A DNA stretch of 35,100 nucleotides from a virus. The stretch lies in IMG/VR virus record IMGVR_UViG_3300032116_000701, positions 1-35,100 of that record. One strand, written 5' to 3'. Below, in pieces: positions 9,014 through 17,033 of the stretch. Positions within the stretch are counted from its first letter, which is position 1, and each line of letters starts with the position of its first letter. A model generated the notes under the pieces. That model ran no database searches. It worked only from the letters and a program-made list of their open reading frames with translations, and was not told the origin of the DNA. The position numbers and the translations under genes are program-made.

Positions 9014-9391
9014 GGGGATGCTTTGGAATTGATTGCGATGAGAGGCATAGTATCACACGTAGTGGGAAGGTTCTCAAACCACTTTAATAAAGGAATCAAA
9101 CAATAACTGACGTAGAATTATCTACTTGGACCTTCGAAGATGCTATGGCATTCGTAGGTGCTGATTACGCTGTAGCAGCCTAATCACCTCTCGCATCACT
9201 CGTGAGATTTTAAAAAGAAGTGAAACCTAAGTTTACCGAAACTATAAATCGGTTGGTGGTAGCGCTGAACTAACCATTCGGCCCCAATTATTTTGGAAGG
9301 TGAATAAGATTAAACCTTATCCTAAACGTGTGAAAAGCTGGTATTATGGTTACTTCGTAAGACACCGGTTCGAGTCCGGTCATCTCCACCA
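9014..9391 (+). ncRNA. ssrA: Transfer-messenger RNA (tmRNA)
   Basis: The 5' end GGGGATG pairs with CATCTCC at 9381-9387 to form a 7-bp acceptor stem, followed by A73 and an encoded CCA (9388-9391). The third pair is G.U, the alanine identity signal expected of tmRNA. A T-arm CCGGTTCGAGTCCGG lies at 9365-9379. A tag reading frame ends GADYAVAA-stop (stop at 9181-9183), matching the C-terminal '..YALAA' degron consensus except for V in place of L. The AATAACT before the first tag codons matches the usual resume-site context, which would give a tag of about 24 residues, longer than most bacterial tags. tmRNA with SmpB frees stalled ribosomes and marks the peptides for ClpXP. About 378 nt is a normal size. 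It has its own promoter and terminator. Confidence 0.93.
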
Positions 9392-9398
9392 CTTTTTT

Positions 9399-9435
9399 AA
9401 TCCCCATTTTACATTTGGTAATTTGGGGATTTTTT
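9399..9435 (+). terminator. Terminator after tmRNA, overlapping the next promoter
   Basis: AATCCCCA (9399-9406) pairs with TGGGGATT (9424-9431), followed by TTTT. The loop contains the TTTGG box of the next promoter, and the next -7 box (9438-9445) starts three bases after the T run. Confidence 0.75.
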
Positions 9436-9445
9436 CGTATATTTG
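9415..9445 (+). promoter_or_regulatory. Bacteroidota-type promoter of the polymerase A-like gene
   Basis: TTG 9415-9417, 20 bases, TATATTTG 9438-9445 (context TTCGTATATTTG). The start codon is at 9450, only four bases after the -7 box, so the transcript should be leaderless or nearly so. Confidence 0.8.
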
Positions 9446-9449
9446 TGTT

Positions 9450-10730
9450 ATGAGAATTGTTGAGTCTATTGATGAGTTAAACGAATTAAAGGTAAAGCTG
9501 GAAACCGAACCATCCATTTGGTATCCGCTTTGGGTGGATAATGATAAGCACCCATTAAACACCACCATTTCGTTTATATTCGTAAGAACCCTATCGGACA
9601 GGTATATTGTACCACAACAACACACAGACGCTCTATCACTCTCTAATGAGCAAATAGGGGGGTTGTTGAATACCGCCGGTGATAAGTGGGTATTTCAAAA
9701 GAAAAAGCTACTCCAATCTTTTGTTACACTTAGGGAAGGACTGAATGATGTTGACACCGCCTATTTCTTAAAGACCGGTGAAACAATAGACTACTCTCAA
9801 CCATTACAACACTTAGTAGCTCCTTTATTACACAAAGGTTACAAAGAGGACATCATTCAATCCATTCCCATTCTTAAACTTGCGGAAGCAATAGAACCAC
9901 AATTACTTAAACATAGAAACCAAAAGAGTAAAACTTATAATTGGTATAACGATATATTCTTACCAACCCTTTCAGATATTGAACGATATGGGATCCGGGT
10001 CGATGGGAAAAAATTTATTGATAGATGGCCTCAAGCTTCCAAACATCTCAAAGGTGACTTAGTGTTCACCGAATACAATCCATTTACGGTGACGGGTAGA
10101 CCATCCAATAGACATGGTGGTGTGAACTATGCCGCCCTTAACAAATCGGATGGTAGTAGAGATTGTTTCATAGCCGATGGGATATTCCTACAAATGGACT
10201 ACAACGCTTATCACCCACGACTAATTGGTAAGTTAGTGGGATACCAAATGCCGGATGGAAACGTACACCAATGGTTAGCTGACCAATATGGATGTGGAAT
10301 TGATGAGGCTAAGGGTGTAACTTTCCGATTACTATATGGTGGTATTGATGATGAGTTCCGCCAAATACCATACTTTGATAAGGTTGCCCATTTCATAGAC
10401 CGCTTTTGGGATGATTCGGTAGAGTGTGATTGTATCCGTACTCCAAACCGATTGATTCCACTAAGTTGGGTAGAACAAGCCAATCCACAAAAGGTATTCA
10501 ACTATCTTCTTCAGGCATTTGAAACGGAAGTAAATGTTGAGAAAATGAGGAAGGTGTTGGAGTATATAAAAGGTACTGAAATACGTTTGACCCTTTACAC
10601 CTATGACTCGTTCTTATTTGATGTACCTATGGATGTGGATACGGAATTAATTAAGGGATTGAAAGGTATATTGGAAGATGGTGGGTTTCCTATTAAAGCA
10701 AGCTGGGGAAAAACTTACGGAAACCTTTAG
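9450..10730 (+). CDS. Divergent family A DNA polymerase-like protein
   Basis: I place the start at ATG 9450, just after the promoter; the longer frame from 9300 begins inside the tmRNA. The 426-residue protein has the family A polymerase signatures in order. TVTGRPSNRHGG near 212-223 corresponds to the TGR region. Motif A is MDYNAYHPRLIGKL with Asp250. A motif B/O-helix-like EAKGVTFRLLYGG follows with Lys288 and Tyr296. Motif C is YTYDSFLFDV with Asp386, where the usual HDE has become YDS. Both metal-binding aspartates are therefore retained. The N-terminal 170 residues may be a degenerate 3'-5' exonuclease domain without clear acidic residues. It is about half the size of Pol I. The phage also carries a full family B polymerase, so this is more likely an accessory enzyme than the replicase. 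Confidence 0.75.
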   Translation: MRIVESIDELNELKVKLETEPSIWYPLWVDNDKHPLNTTISFIFVRTLSDRYIVPQQHTDALSLSNEQIGGLLNTAGDKWVFQKKKLLQSFVTLREGLNDVDTAYFLKTGETIDYSQPLQHLVAPLLHKGYKEDIIQSIPILKLAEAIEPQLLKHRNQKSKTYNWYNDIFLPTLSDIERYGIRVDGKKFIDRWPQASKHLKGDLVFTEYNPFTVTGRPSNRHGGVNYAALNKSDGSRDCFIADGIFLQMDYNAYHPRLIGKLVGYQMPDGNVHQWLADQYGCGIDEAKGVTFRLLYGGIDDEFRQIPYFDKVAHFIDRFWDDSVECDCIRTPNRLIPLSWVEQANPQKVFNYLLQAFETEVNVEKMRKVLEYIKGTEIRLTLYTYDSFLFDVPMDVDTELIKGLKGILEDGGFPIKASWGKTYGNL

Positions 10731-10736
10731 TGGGTA

Positions 10737-10744
10737 TATTTATA
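10737..10744 (+). promoter_or_regulatory. Putative late promoter motif TATTTATA, nuclease unit
   Basis: TATTTATA (context GTATATTTATAGTATATAC) ends 25 bases before ATG 10769 and begins seven bases after the polymerase-like gene's stop. It is the second of four copies. Confidence 0.5.
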
Positions 10745-10768
10745 GTATATACAAAAATATGCTATAAT

Positions 10769-11377
10769 ATGAGAAAAATCTCCGTTTTATTATTGTTCCT
10801 TTTAGTTTCGGTAACATCTTTGGCGCAATTGCCTGATGTTAGAATTAAAAATGAAGTATTTGATGTACTTTACTCACAATCTTTAGAACAACCCCTAATC
10901 ATTAAGTATCGTTCTACAAACAGGCCTACAAATGTTAATAGAGGTCATATGGATTTCTATACTGAAAAGGGAATTAAAACATCGGATGGTGAAGATTACA
11001 AAGCAAATATCTACGATAAAGGACATGGTGCTCCAGCAGCAACATTCTCTGATAACGAAGTGAACTTAAAGCAAACATTCTCATATTTAAATTCAATAAT
11101 GCAAGACCAATACCTTAATAGAGGTGAGTGGAGAATGTTGGAAGAGCAAGAAAGAAAATGGGATGATGTAGAACCTTTGACTGTTTTAATAAAATCATTC
11201 TTTGATACTCCAGCAAAAAAAGTAGCAACGGGTGCAGCAGTTCCATCACACATTCAAAAACACATCTACTTTGAAAAACAAAAAAAGTGGAAGTGTTTTG
11301 TTTTCCTTAACGAAAGACCAAAATTTCATTGGTATGAGTTAGAAATGATATGCGAAGAAGCTGACCACAAATTTTAA
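10769..11377 (+). CDS. Secreted DNA/RNA non-specific endonuclease (NucA/Serratia nuclease type)
   Basis: I use ATG 10769 because it gives a classical signal peptide (MRKISVLLLFLLVSVTSLAQ); the GTG at 10730 lies before the promoter motif and would bury it. The 202-residue protein contains DKGHGAPAA at 83-91, the counterpart of the catalytic DRGH motif with His86. It then has YLNSIMQDQYLNRGEWRMLE, closely matching the family pattern 'lsNi.PQ...LN.G.W..LE', with Asn108 as likely metal ligand. These enzymes cut DNA and RNA without sequence preference through one Mg2+. The signal peptide implies action in the periplasm or outside the cell, so it should not attack phage DNA in the cytoplasm. No disulfide pattern is evident. 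It is followed five bases later by the giant 1861-residue gene. Confidence 0.85.
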   Translation: MRKISVLLLFLLVSVTSLAQLPDVRIKNEVFDVLYSQSLEQPLIIKYRSTNRPTNVNRGHMDFYTEKGIKTSDGEDYKANIYDKGHGAPAATFSDNEVNLKQTFSYLNSIMQDQYLNRGEWRMLEEQERKWDDVEPLTVLIKSFFDTPAKKVATGAAVPSHIQKHIYFEKQKKWKCFVFLNERPKFHWYELEMICEEADHKF

Positions 11378-11382
11378 TCATT

Positions 11383-14300
11383 ATGAGTGTATCTGAATTA
11401 ATTAATGAAATAGTATCCGAATGGGCATACAGAGTAAACGATGGTATGCCTGATATTAAAAACCCAACCCATATTACGGAGTTGGGTATTGTACTTTCTG
11501 AAATGGGATTATCCAACATCAAAAAAGAAATTATAAAGACACTTACTGAAGCAGAAGATGGTAATTTTAAAAATCCTGCTCTTAATAAAAAGATTAATTA
11601 TAAAAATACTAAAGGTGAAGATGCAGAAGGTATTGTTGGTAACCTTTTAAGATTACCAAAAGAACATCCTGGCCGTAAAGCCGCAGAAAAAATGTTACCA
11701 CCAGAAGGTTCACCAGAAAGAGATGCTCTTAATAAAGATTTGGGTGGTGAAGGACAACCAACAAAACCTGAAGATGAAAAGGGTAAAGAAGGTGGTGATG
11801 CTGGTGGTGAAGAAGATAAAGCAAAAGCTGCTCAAGCTATGTTTGACCCAAAGGTTGACCCGGCTATGGCAGCACGAATGGACAAAGAAAAAGAAGTTCA
11901 AGCTCAATTAGCAAAAGATGCTCAAAAACAAAGCCAACAACCAGAAACTCCAGCAAATCAAAAAACAAATAAAGAATTAGCAAAGGCAGCTGGGTTTGAT
12001 AATGTAGGTACTTGGTATAATGACCTTAATAAAAAAGCAATGTCGGATGATCCTGAAGTAGCATCTCAGGCTCAACAAGATTTAGATACATACGAAAAGA
12101 ATAAAGAAAAAGATTCAAAAACAAATGAACCATCGGCTAGCGATACCGAAAAAGCTACGGGTCCTGAAGGTGGGGATACTACAGAACTACCAGTTCAAGA
12201 ACCTGGCAGAACCGATACAACACCAGCTAGTGATTCTGAAACATCTAAAAAAGATGATACTCAATTATCTGCACAAGAAAAATATAAAAAAGAAAAAGCT
12301 GAATTAAAAAGAAAAGAGGAAGAAAAAGCAGCTTTAGAAAAACTTAAAGCAGATAATCCTGATGCTTTTATGACACCTGAAAAGCAAAAAAGATTTGCTC
12401 AACTGAAAAAAGATTTAGAGGTTGGTACTGAAAAAATGAAAAAAGCAAAAGAAGAAGCTGATAAACAAACAAAAGAATTTGTATCAAAGTTTAAACAAAG
12501 AAAATCTTCTGAAGGAGAAAATTTAGATGCGGAAAGTACTGAAAATGGTTCTTTACTCATTGGAGTAGAACATGGTGAAGGAACTCAAAGCACAAAAGAA
12601 ACTATTAATCAAATTACATCACTTCCAAAAGATGCAAAAGTAATGTTTGTTGGCGAAGGTGGTGTTGGTAAAGATGATAGTGGTAAGATTGATTTTGTAG
12701 GAGAGCAAGCTGAAATTAGAGATGCATTTTTAAATCACTTTGAAAATGGTGTAGAAGCAAGTTGGGATGAAAATGGAGATGTAAGAAATTCAGATTCTCC
12801 TATATTTGATGAAATTGCAAAAACATTTGGCGGTGATAAAGATAAAGCATTAGCATCGGTTTGGACTAATATGATTGGGCAGGGAGATGATTTAGCTGCC
12901 GAAGATTATCTTACCGATAAAACAAAGGAATGGATTGTGGGGGAAGCTAAAAAAGGTGGTAGTAAAGAATTTGATGGTGATGTAGATTGGGAAAACCTTT
13001 CTGATGCTCAAAAGAAAGACCTTTATGAGTTAAACTTTAGAGATGACCAAAATTATGGTGAAACCGAATTATCAAAAGGTCAACAATCATTTAATGATTA
13101 TAGACAGAAAGAAATAGATAGAAAAATAAAAGAGGGTGAGGAGCAGGGATACACTGTAATTGCAACAATGGGTAATTCTCACGTTGATATGTGGAGAGAA
13201 AGAAATAAAGGTGAACAAAAACCTGAGCAACCATCCGTTGAACCAAAACAACCATCAGCTGAAAAGCCTGAAGAGCCAACTAAAGAGCCCGAGCAACCAA
13301 AAAAACCTGATGTAACAATTCCTGGTAAAGAACCTGGAAGTGTTGTTAAAAAAAGTGATGGTAAACCAGATGTAACATTACCTACTAAAAAAGAACCATC
13401 TGCAGAAAAACCTTCTGATACTGAAAAGCCGGAGGACAAAAAAGATGATGAAAAAGATATCAAAAAAGAAAAACCTGGACAAGAGGCTACATCATCTTCT
13501 GGGCAAAAAATTTATAGTTTAGGTGGTGGGTATTATTCTGATAAACCAAATGGTAAAGCAAGATATGTAAGAACCGAATGGATTGTTGATTTGGCATTTT
13601 CTGATATTATAACTGAAGATGTATTTGCATTGTTTGAAAAGACAATTTCAGCAACTTTATCAAATGGTAAAAAAATTAAAGTACAAGAATTACCACCAAG
13701 AGCACAAAAGAAAGCAACATACAAAGCTAGAAAAGCGGCAGCGGCATATAAAGAGCCTGAGCAAACACCTCAAGCTCCAAAAGGTGAAACTCCACCAACG
13801 GATAAAAAAGTTCCACCGCCACCGCCTGTACCACCTAAAAAAGCAGAAGTTCCACCACCACCTCCGCCACCACCAACGGCGAAGAAATCGGATGAACCAA
13901 AAAATACATTTGAACCAATCCCAGCACAAGATGTAAAATCGGAAATTCCACAAGCTGACCCAGAAACATTTGGAGCTCCTTCTGATATTCCGGATGGTAT
14001 TGATAAAGCAGATTTAGATAAATTTAATACTGATATAAGTAAAGTGCAACAAATGGTTGCTGATGCAAAAGCTAAAGGTGAAAAAGCACCTGATATAAAT
14101 TTGTGTGATGTAACTGTACCTGGTACTAACTTATATTGTGATGATAACTTAGGTATTCCAAGAAACCAAATGCCACAATTCAAAGGTAGACCGGTTCCGG
14201 GCAGTAAGGCAGAAAAAATGCCACTAAACAAAGATGGTGAAGTAGATACCGAACCGGTGTTTAGAGAAATGCTAAAAGAAAAAGGAATTACAACAACTCA

Positions 14301-16968
14301 AACTGAGGTGGCTGCTGATAAATTGAAAGCAACACAATCAGAATTGGGTGGTGATAAAGTAGTTGGAATGATGGGAGCTTTGGAAAAAGACCCTAATAAT
14401 CCGGGCATAACAGGTCCTATATATGTTAGTAGGGATGGATTTGTAATTGATGGGCATCATAGATGGGCTGCAATAGCAGCATACAATGCAAAATATCCGG
14501 AAAAACAAATACCAATGAAATGCGAAGTTATTGATATGGATATTAAAGATGCAATTCCAATGTGTAATAAGTTTGCAGAAGAAATAGGAATTGCAGCTAA
14601 AAAGCAAGGTGAAACAACTGGTAAAGCTGGTGAAGAACAACCAAAAGGTGAAACCCCACCTAAAAAAGTAAGTTCAATAAAAAACTTTTCTGAAAAAATT
14701 AAGCAAAAAATATCCAAATGGAAAGAAGATGAAAAAGAATATTTTAAAAAAGGATATTACAAAGCAGGGTCAGAACCACGTAGAACAATAGCTCAAACAG
14801 TAAAAGATAAAGCAAGAGGTGCATGGAAGGCTGTAAAAGATGGATTTAAACATGAGGTAGAAGAATTCAAAACTGCTGGAAAAGCTATTGGGAACTTATT
14901 TAGTAAACCTGGTGGCTGGAATGATTTATCACATCACGAAAAAGATGCCCTTAAATCTGTTGGTGTTAAGATAGTAACTACTGCACTTTTTGGTGCAGCT
15001 TTGGGTGGATTATCCTATGGAGCTGTTGGATTTGCTAAGCACGTTGCTATTGAATTTGTTCCTCACGTTGTTGCTGAAACTTTCTTAAAAGGAGCTGGTA
15101 GAGCTGCATTATTTGCAGATGCGGAAGGTGAATCGGAAATGGATGCACAATTTGTTAAATTCGCTGAAATAATAGCGGATGGTTTGGAAAACATGAAAAT
15201 CAGTCCTGAACAAATGGATGCGATGATTGATTCGTATAATAAAAAGAAAGAAGAAGATAATATGAAAAAAGAAACTTCAGTAATTGATGAGATAATGTTA
15301 GAAATTTTTAACGAAGCAAATAATGACCCAAAGTTAGCAGCTAGAAGTAAAGAAACTGGAAAGATAGTTTACTTCAAAACAAAGCAATCTAAAGATGCGG
15401 CAATTAAATCAGGTTCTCACGAAGACCCTAAAAATAAAACTTCTAAACCATCTAAGCAAGAACCAGCGGGCGCAGCATTATTTAAAGGAGATGCGGAATA
15501 TCAAAAAAGATTAGCAAAAGAAAAACCAGCAAAAGTAGAACCAACCAAAGGTTCTAGAATTATAGGTGGTAAAGATAAAACGCTTTCTAAAGTAGATACT
15601 TTAAAATCAAAAGAATTTACACAAAAGCAAGTTCCGGACGATGTAAAGTTTTCTGATAAAAATAAAAAATTCCAAGTAGGGCCACCACCACAACCATATA
15701 AATTGCCAAAAGAAATGTATGCCGGTGCAAAAGTTCCACCAAGACATTTGAAAGCATTGGAAAGAATGATGAACACTAAATTTAGTAACGAAACAGCTAA
15801 ATGGTCACATTTCTCCGATTTGCCAGGTGGGGCAGGGCAGATATCAGCACAAGCTGGAGAATTAATGACAATGATTGGTACAACTTTAGATGATAAACAA
15901 GCCGAAGCATTTTATAATTCATTAATAGAGCATGAACAAAAACAAATACAATCAAATCCAGATTTAAAAATAGAAGGAAAACGAATTGTAACAAAAAGTT
16001 GGATTCAGGCAGCTATGAATAATAGAAAAGCAATTAGAAATAGATTAGCTAAGGAATACCCTGGTGCAACAATTGAAGCTGGTAGTTGGGATACTCAAGG
16101 TGAAGTTGAAGCAATGGGATTAAAAGATTATAAAAAGAATAAAGGATTTTCAACAGACGCATATTTTAAAATAAAAACAAAAGATGGTAATCAGATTTTA
16201 GATGAAGTATCTCTAAAAAAATCAACAGCCGTAAACTTTTTAAATTCTGGCACAGGTAAACTATCTGAATGGGATAGTAATATTTCTGATGAAATTAATC
16301 CTGTTGTATATCAAAAAAATCAAAGAAAAGCATTATTTGATTTTGGTTCAAAAAATTTGAAAAATTTACAAAAATTAGCTGCTAAAGATCCTGAATTTCA
16401 AGCAATAGTTAAATCTAAAAAAATTACATTAGAACAAGCATTAGAGAAATTAAAAGTAGGTAAAGGTAGTAGAGATATTAATAAAGTAGTATTATCAGCT
16501 ATTGCATCTGCAGCTAAAAAAGGAGATAAAGCATCTACAAAATATCTTCAACAAGTTCAAGAAACTCATAAAAAGCATCAAAAAGATGTAATTACTGCAT
16601 TGGGAAGTAATAATAAGTTAAAGCAAGGTATGTTAGCATCAATTAGGGAGGAATTTCCATTAAAAGCAGTTGGTGAGGGTGAAGAATCAATGGCTATTGG
16701 ACCTAATTCATTAGATAGAGCAGTATTAAAGAATATATTTGATACGTCTGATTTTGAACAAATTAAAGAAGGTTTATTTGCTGTAACAAACGAAGAACCA
16801 CCTTATTTGGCATATAAAGCTGGTAAAAAAGGTAGAGTAATTCCTATTGCAACTATTGGTGTGAGAGAAGATGGTGTAGGATATGGTGGCCAAATTAAGT
16901 TTGAAATGCAATTAGATAGACGATTTGCAAAAATATTAGAAGCGGCTAATAAAAATATTTACGGATAA
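11383..16968 (+). CDS. Giant multidomain 'polyvalent' protein: TraB/Tiki-like, ParB-like and PD-(D/E)XK-like regions
   Basis: At 1861 residues this is the largest gene here. Residues 1-60 (LINEIVSEWAYRVNDGMPDI...) form a small helical domain I associate with large T4-like virion proteins. A long K/E/Q/P-rich linker (70-380) follows. Residues 385-610 resemble the TraB/Tiki superfamily, with two GX2H motifs (G394-VE-H397 and G597-NS-H600) and Glu425. Proline-rich linkers (620-720, 785-845, with a run of eight prolines) lead to a ParB-like region with VSRDGFVIDGHHRWAA (Asp1023, His1025, His1026, Arg1027). A hydrophobic Gly/Ala segment lies at 1190-1240. The C-terminal domain (about 1470-1861) includes Asp1592 and DEVSLKKS at 1607-1614, like a PD-(D/E)XK fold. 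Domains joined by linkers, in the late region, suggest a packaged protein injected with the DNA. This role is inferred. Confidence 0.6.
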   Translation: MSVSELINEIVSEWAYRVNDGMPDIKNPTHITELGIVLSEMGLSNIKKEIIKTLTEAEDGNFKNPALNKKINYKNTKGEDAEGIVGNLLRLPKEHPGRKAAEKMLPPEGSPERDALNKDLGGEGQPTKPEDEKGKEGGDAGGEEDKAKAAQAMFDPKVDPAMAARMDKEKEVQAQLAKDAQKQSQQPETPANQKTNKELAKAAGFDNVGTWYNDLNKKAMSDDPEVASQAQQDLDTYEKNKEKDSKTNEPSASDTEKATGPEGGDTTELPVQEPGRTDTTPASDSETSKKDDTQLSAQEKYKKEKAELKRKEEEKAALEKLKADNPDAFMTPEKQKRFAQLKKDLEVGTEKMKKAKEEADKQTKEFVSKFKQRKSSEGENLDAESTENGSLLIGVEHGEGTQSTKETINQITSLPKDAKVMFVGEGGVGKDDSGKIDFVGEQAEIRDAFLNHFENGVEASWDENGDVRNSDSPIFDEIAKTFGGDKDKALASVWTNMIGQGDDLAAEDYLTDKTKEWIVGEAKKGGSKEFDGDVDWENLSDAQKKDLYELNFRDDQNYGETELSKGQQSFNDYRQKEIDRKIKEGEEQGYTVIATMGNSHVDMWRERNKGEQKPEQPSVEPKQPSAEKPEEPTKEPEQPKKPDVTIPGKEPGSVVKKSDGKPDVTLPTKKEPSAEKPSDTEKPEDKKDDEKDIKKEKPGQEATSSSGQKIYSLGGGYYSDKPNGKARYVRTEWIVDLAFSDIITEDVFALFEKTISATLSNGKKIKVQELPPRAQKKATYKARKAAAAYKEPEQTPQAPKGETPPTDKKVPPPPPVPPKKAEVPPPPPPPPTAKKSDEPKNTFEPIPAQDVKSEIPQADPETFGAPSDIPDGIDKADLDKFNTDISKVQQMVADAKAKGEKAPDINLCDVTVPGTNLYCDDNLGIPRNQMPQFKGRPVPGSKAEKMPLNKDGEVDTEPVFREMLKEKGITTTQTEVAADKLKATQSELGGDKVVGMMGALEKDPNNPGITGPIYVSRDGFVIDGHHRWAAIAAYNAKYPEKQIPMKCEVIDMDIKDAIPMCNKFAEEIGIAAKKQGETTGKAGEEQPKGETPPKKVSSIKNFSEKIKQKISKWKEDEKEYFKKGYYKAGSEPRRTIAQTVKDKARGAWKAVKDGFKHEVEEFKTAGKAIGNLFSKPGGWNDLSHHEKDALKSVGVKIVTTALFGAALGGLSYGAVGFAKHVAIEFVPHVVAETFLKGAGRAALFADAEGESEMDAQFVKFAEIIADGLENMKISPEQMDAMIDSYNKKKEEDNMKKETSVIDEIMLEIFNEANNDPKLAARSKETGKIVYFKTKQSKDAAIKSGSHEDPKNKTSKPSKQEPAGAALFKGDAEYQKRLAKEKPAKVEPTKGSRIIGGKDKTLSKVDTLKSKEFTQKQVPDDVKFSDKNKKFQVGPPPQPYKLPKEMYAGAKVPPRHLKALERMMNTKFSNETAKWSHFSDLPGGAGQISAQAGELMTMIGTTLDDKQAEAFYNSLIEHEQKQIQSNPDLKIEGKRIVTKSWIQAAMNNRKAIRNRLAKEYPGATIEAGSWDTQGEVEAMGLKDYKKNKGFSTDAYFKIKTKDGNQILDEVSLKKSTAVNFLNSGTGKLSEWDSNISDEINPVVYQKNQRKALFDFGSKNLKNLQKLAAKDPEFQAIVKSKKITLEQALEKLKVGKGSRDINKVVLSAIASAAKKGDKASTKYLQQVQETHKKHQKDVITALGSNNKLKQGMLASIREEFPLKAVGEGEESMAIGPNSLDRAVLKNIFDTSDFEQIKEGLFAVTNEEPPYLAYKAGKKGRVIPIATIGVREDGVGYGGQIKFEMQLDRRFAKILEAANKNIYG

Positions 16969-17000
16969 AAACTGAAAATACCCTTTCATCCGAATTTTCA

Positions 17001-17008
17001 TATTTATA
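17001..17008 (+). promoter_or_regulatory. Putative late promoter motif TATTTATA, lysis unit
   Basis: TATTTATA (context CATATTTATACA) ends 26 bases before ATG 17034. A purine-rich AAGGGAAGAAAGGA just before the start may be a ribosome binding site. It is the third of four copies. Confidence 0.5.
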
Positions 17009-17033
17009 CATAAGAAAAAAAGGGAAGAAAGGA

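Noticed and set aside
9300-9449. Longer start for the polymerase A-like gene
   Set aside because: This stretch is the 3' part of the tmRNA, its terminator and the promoter; ATG 9450 is the first start after the promoter.
10730-10768. GTG start 13 codons upstream of the nuclease gene
   Set aside because: It precedes the late-type motif and would hide the signal peptide that begins at ATG 10769.
13770-14231. 153-residue minus-strand ORF opposite the proline-rich linker
   Set aside because: Glycine-rich translation is the complement of CCA/CCG proline codons; no independent coding evidence.
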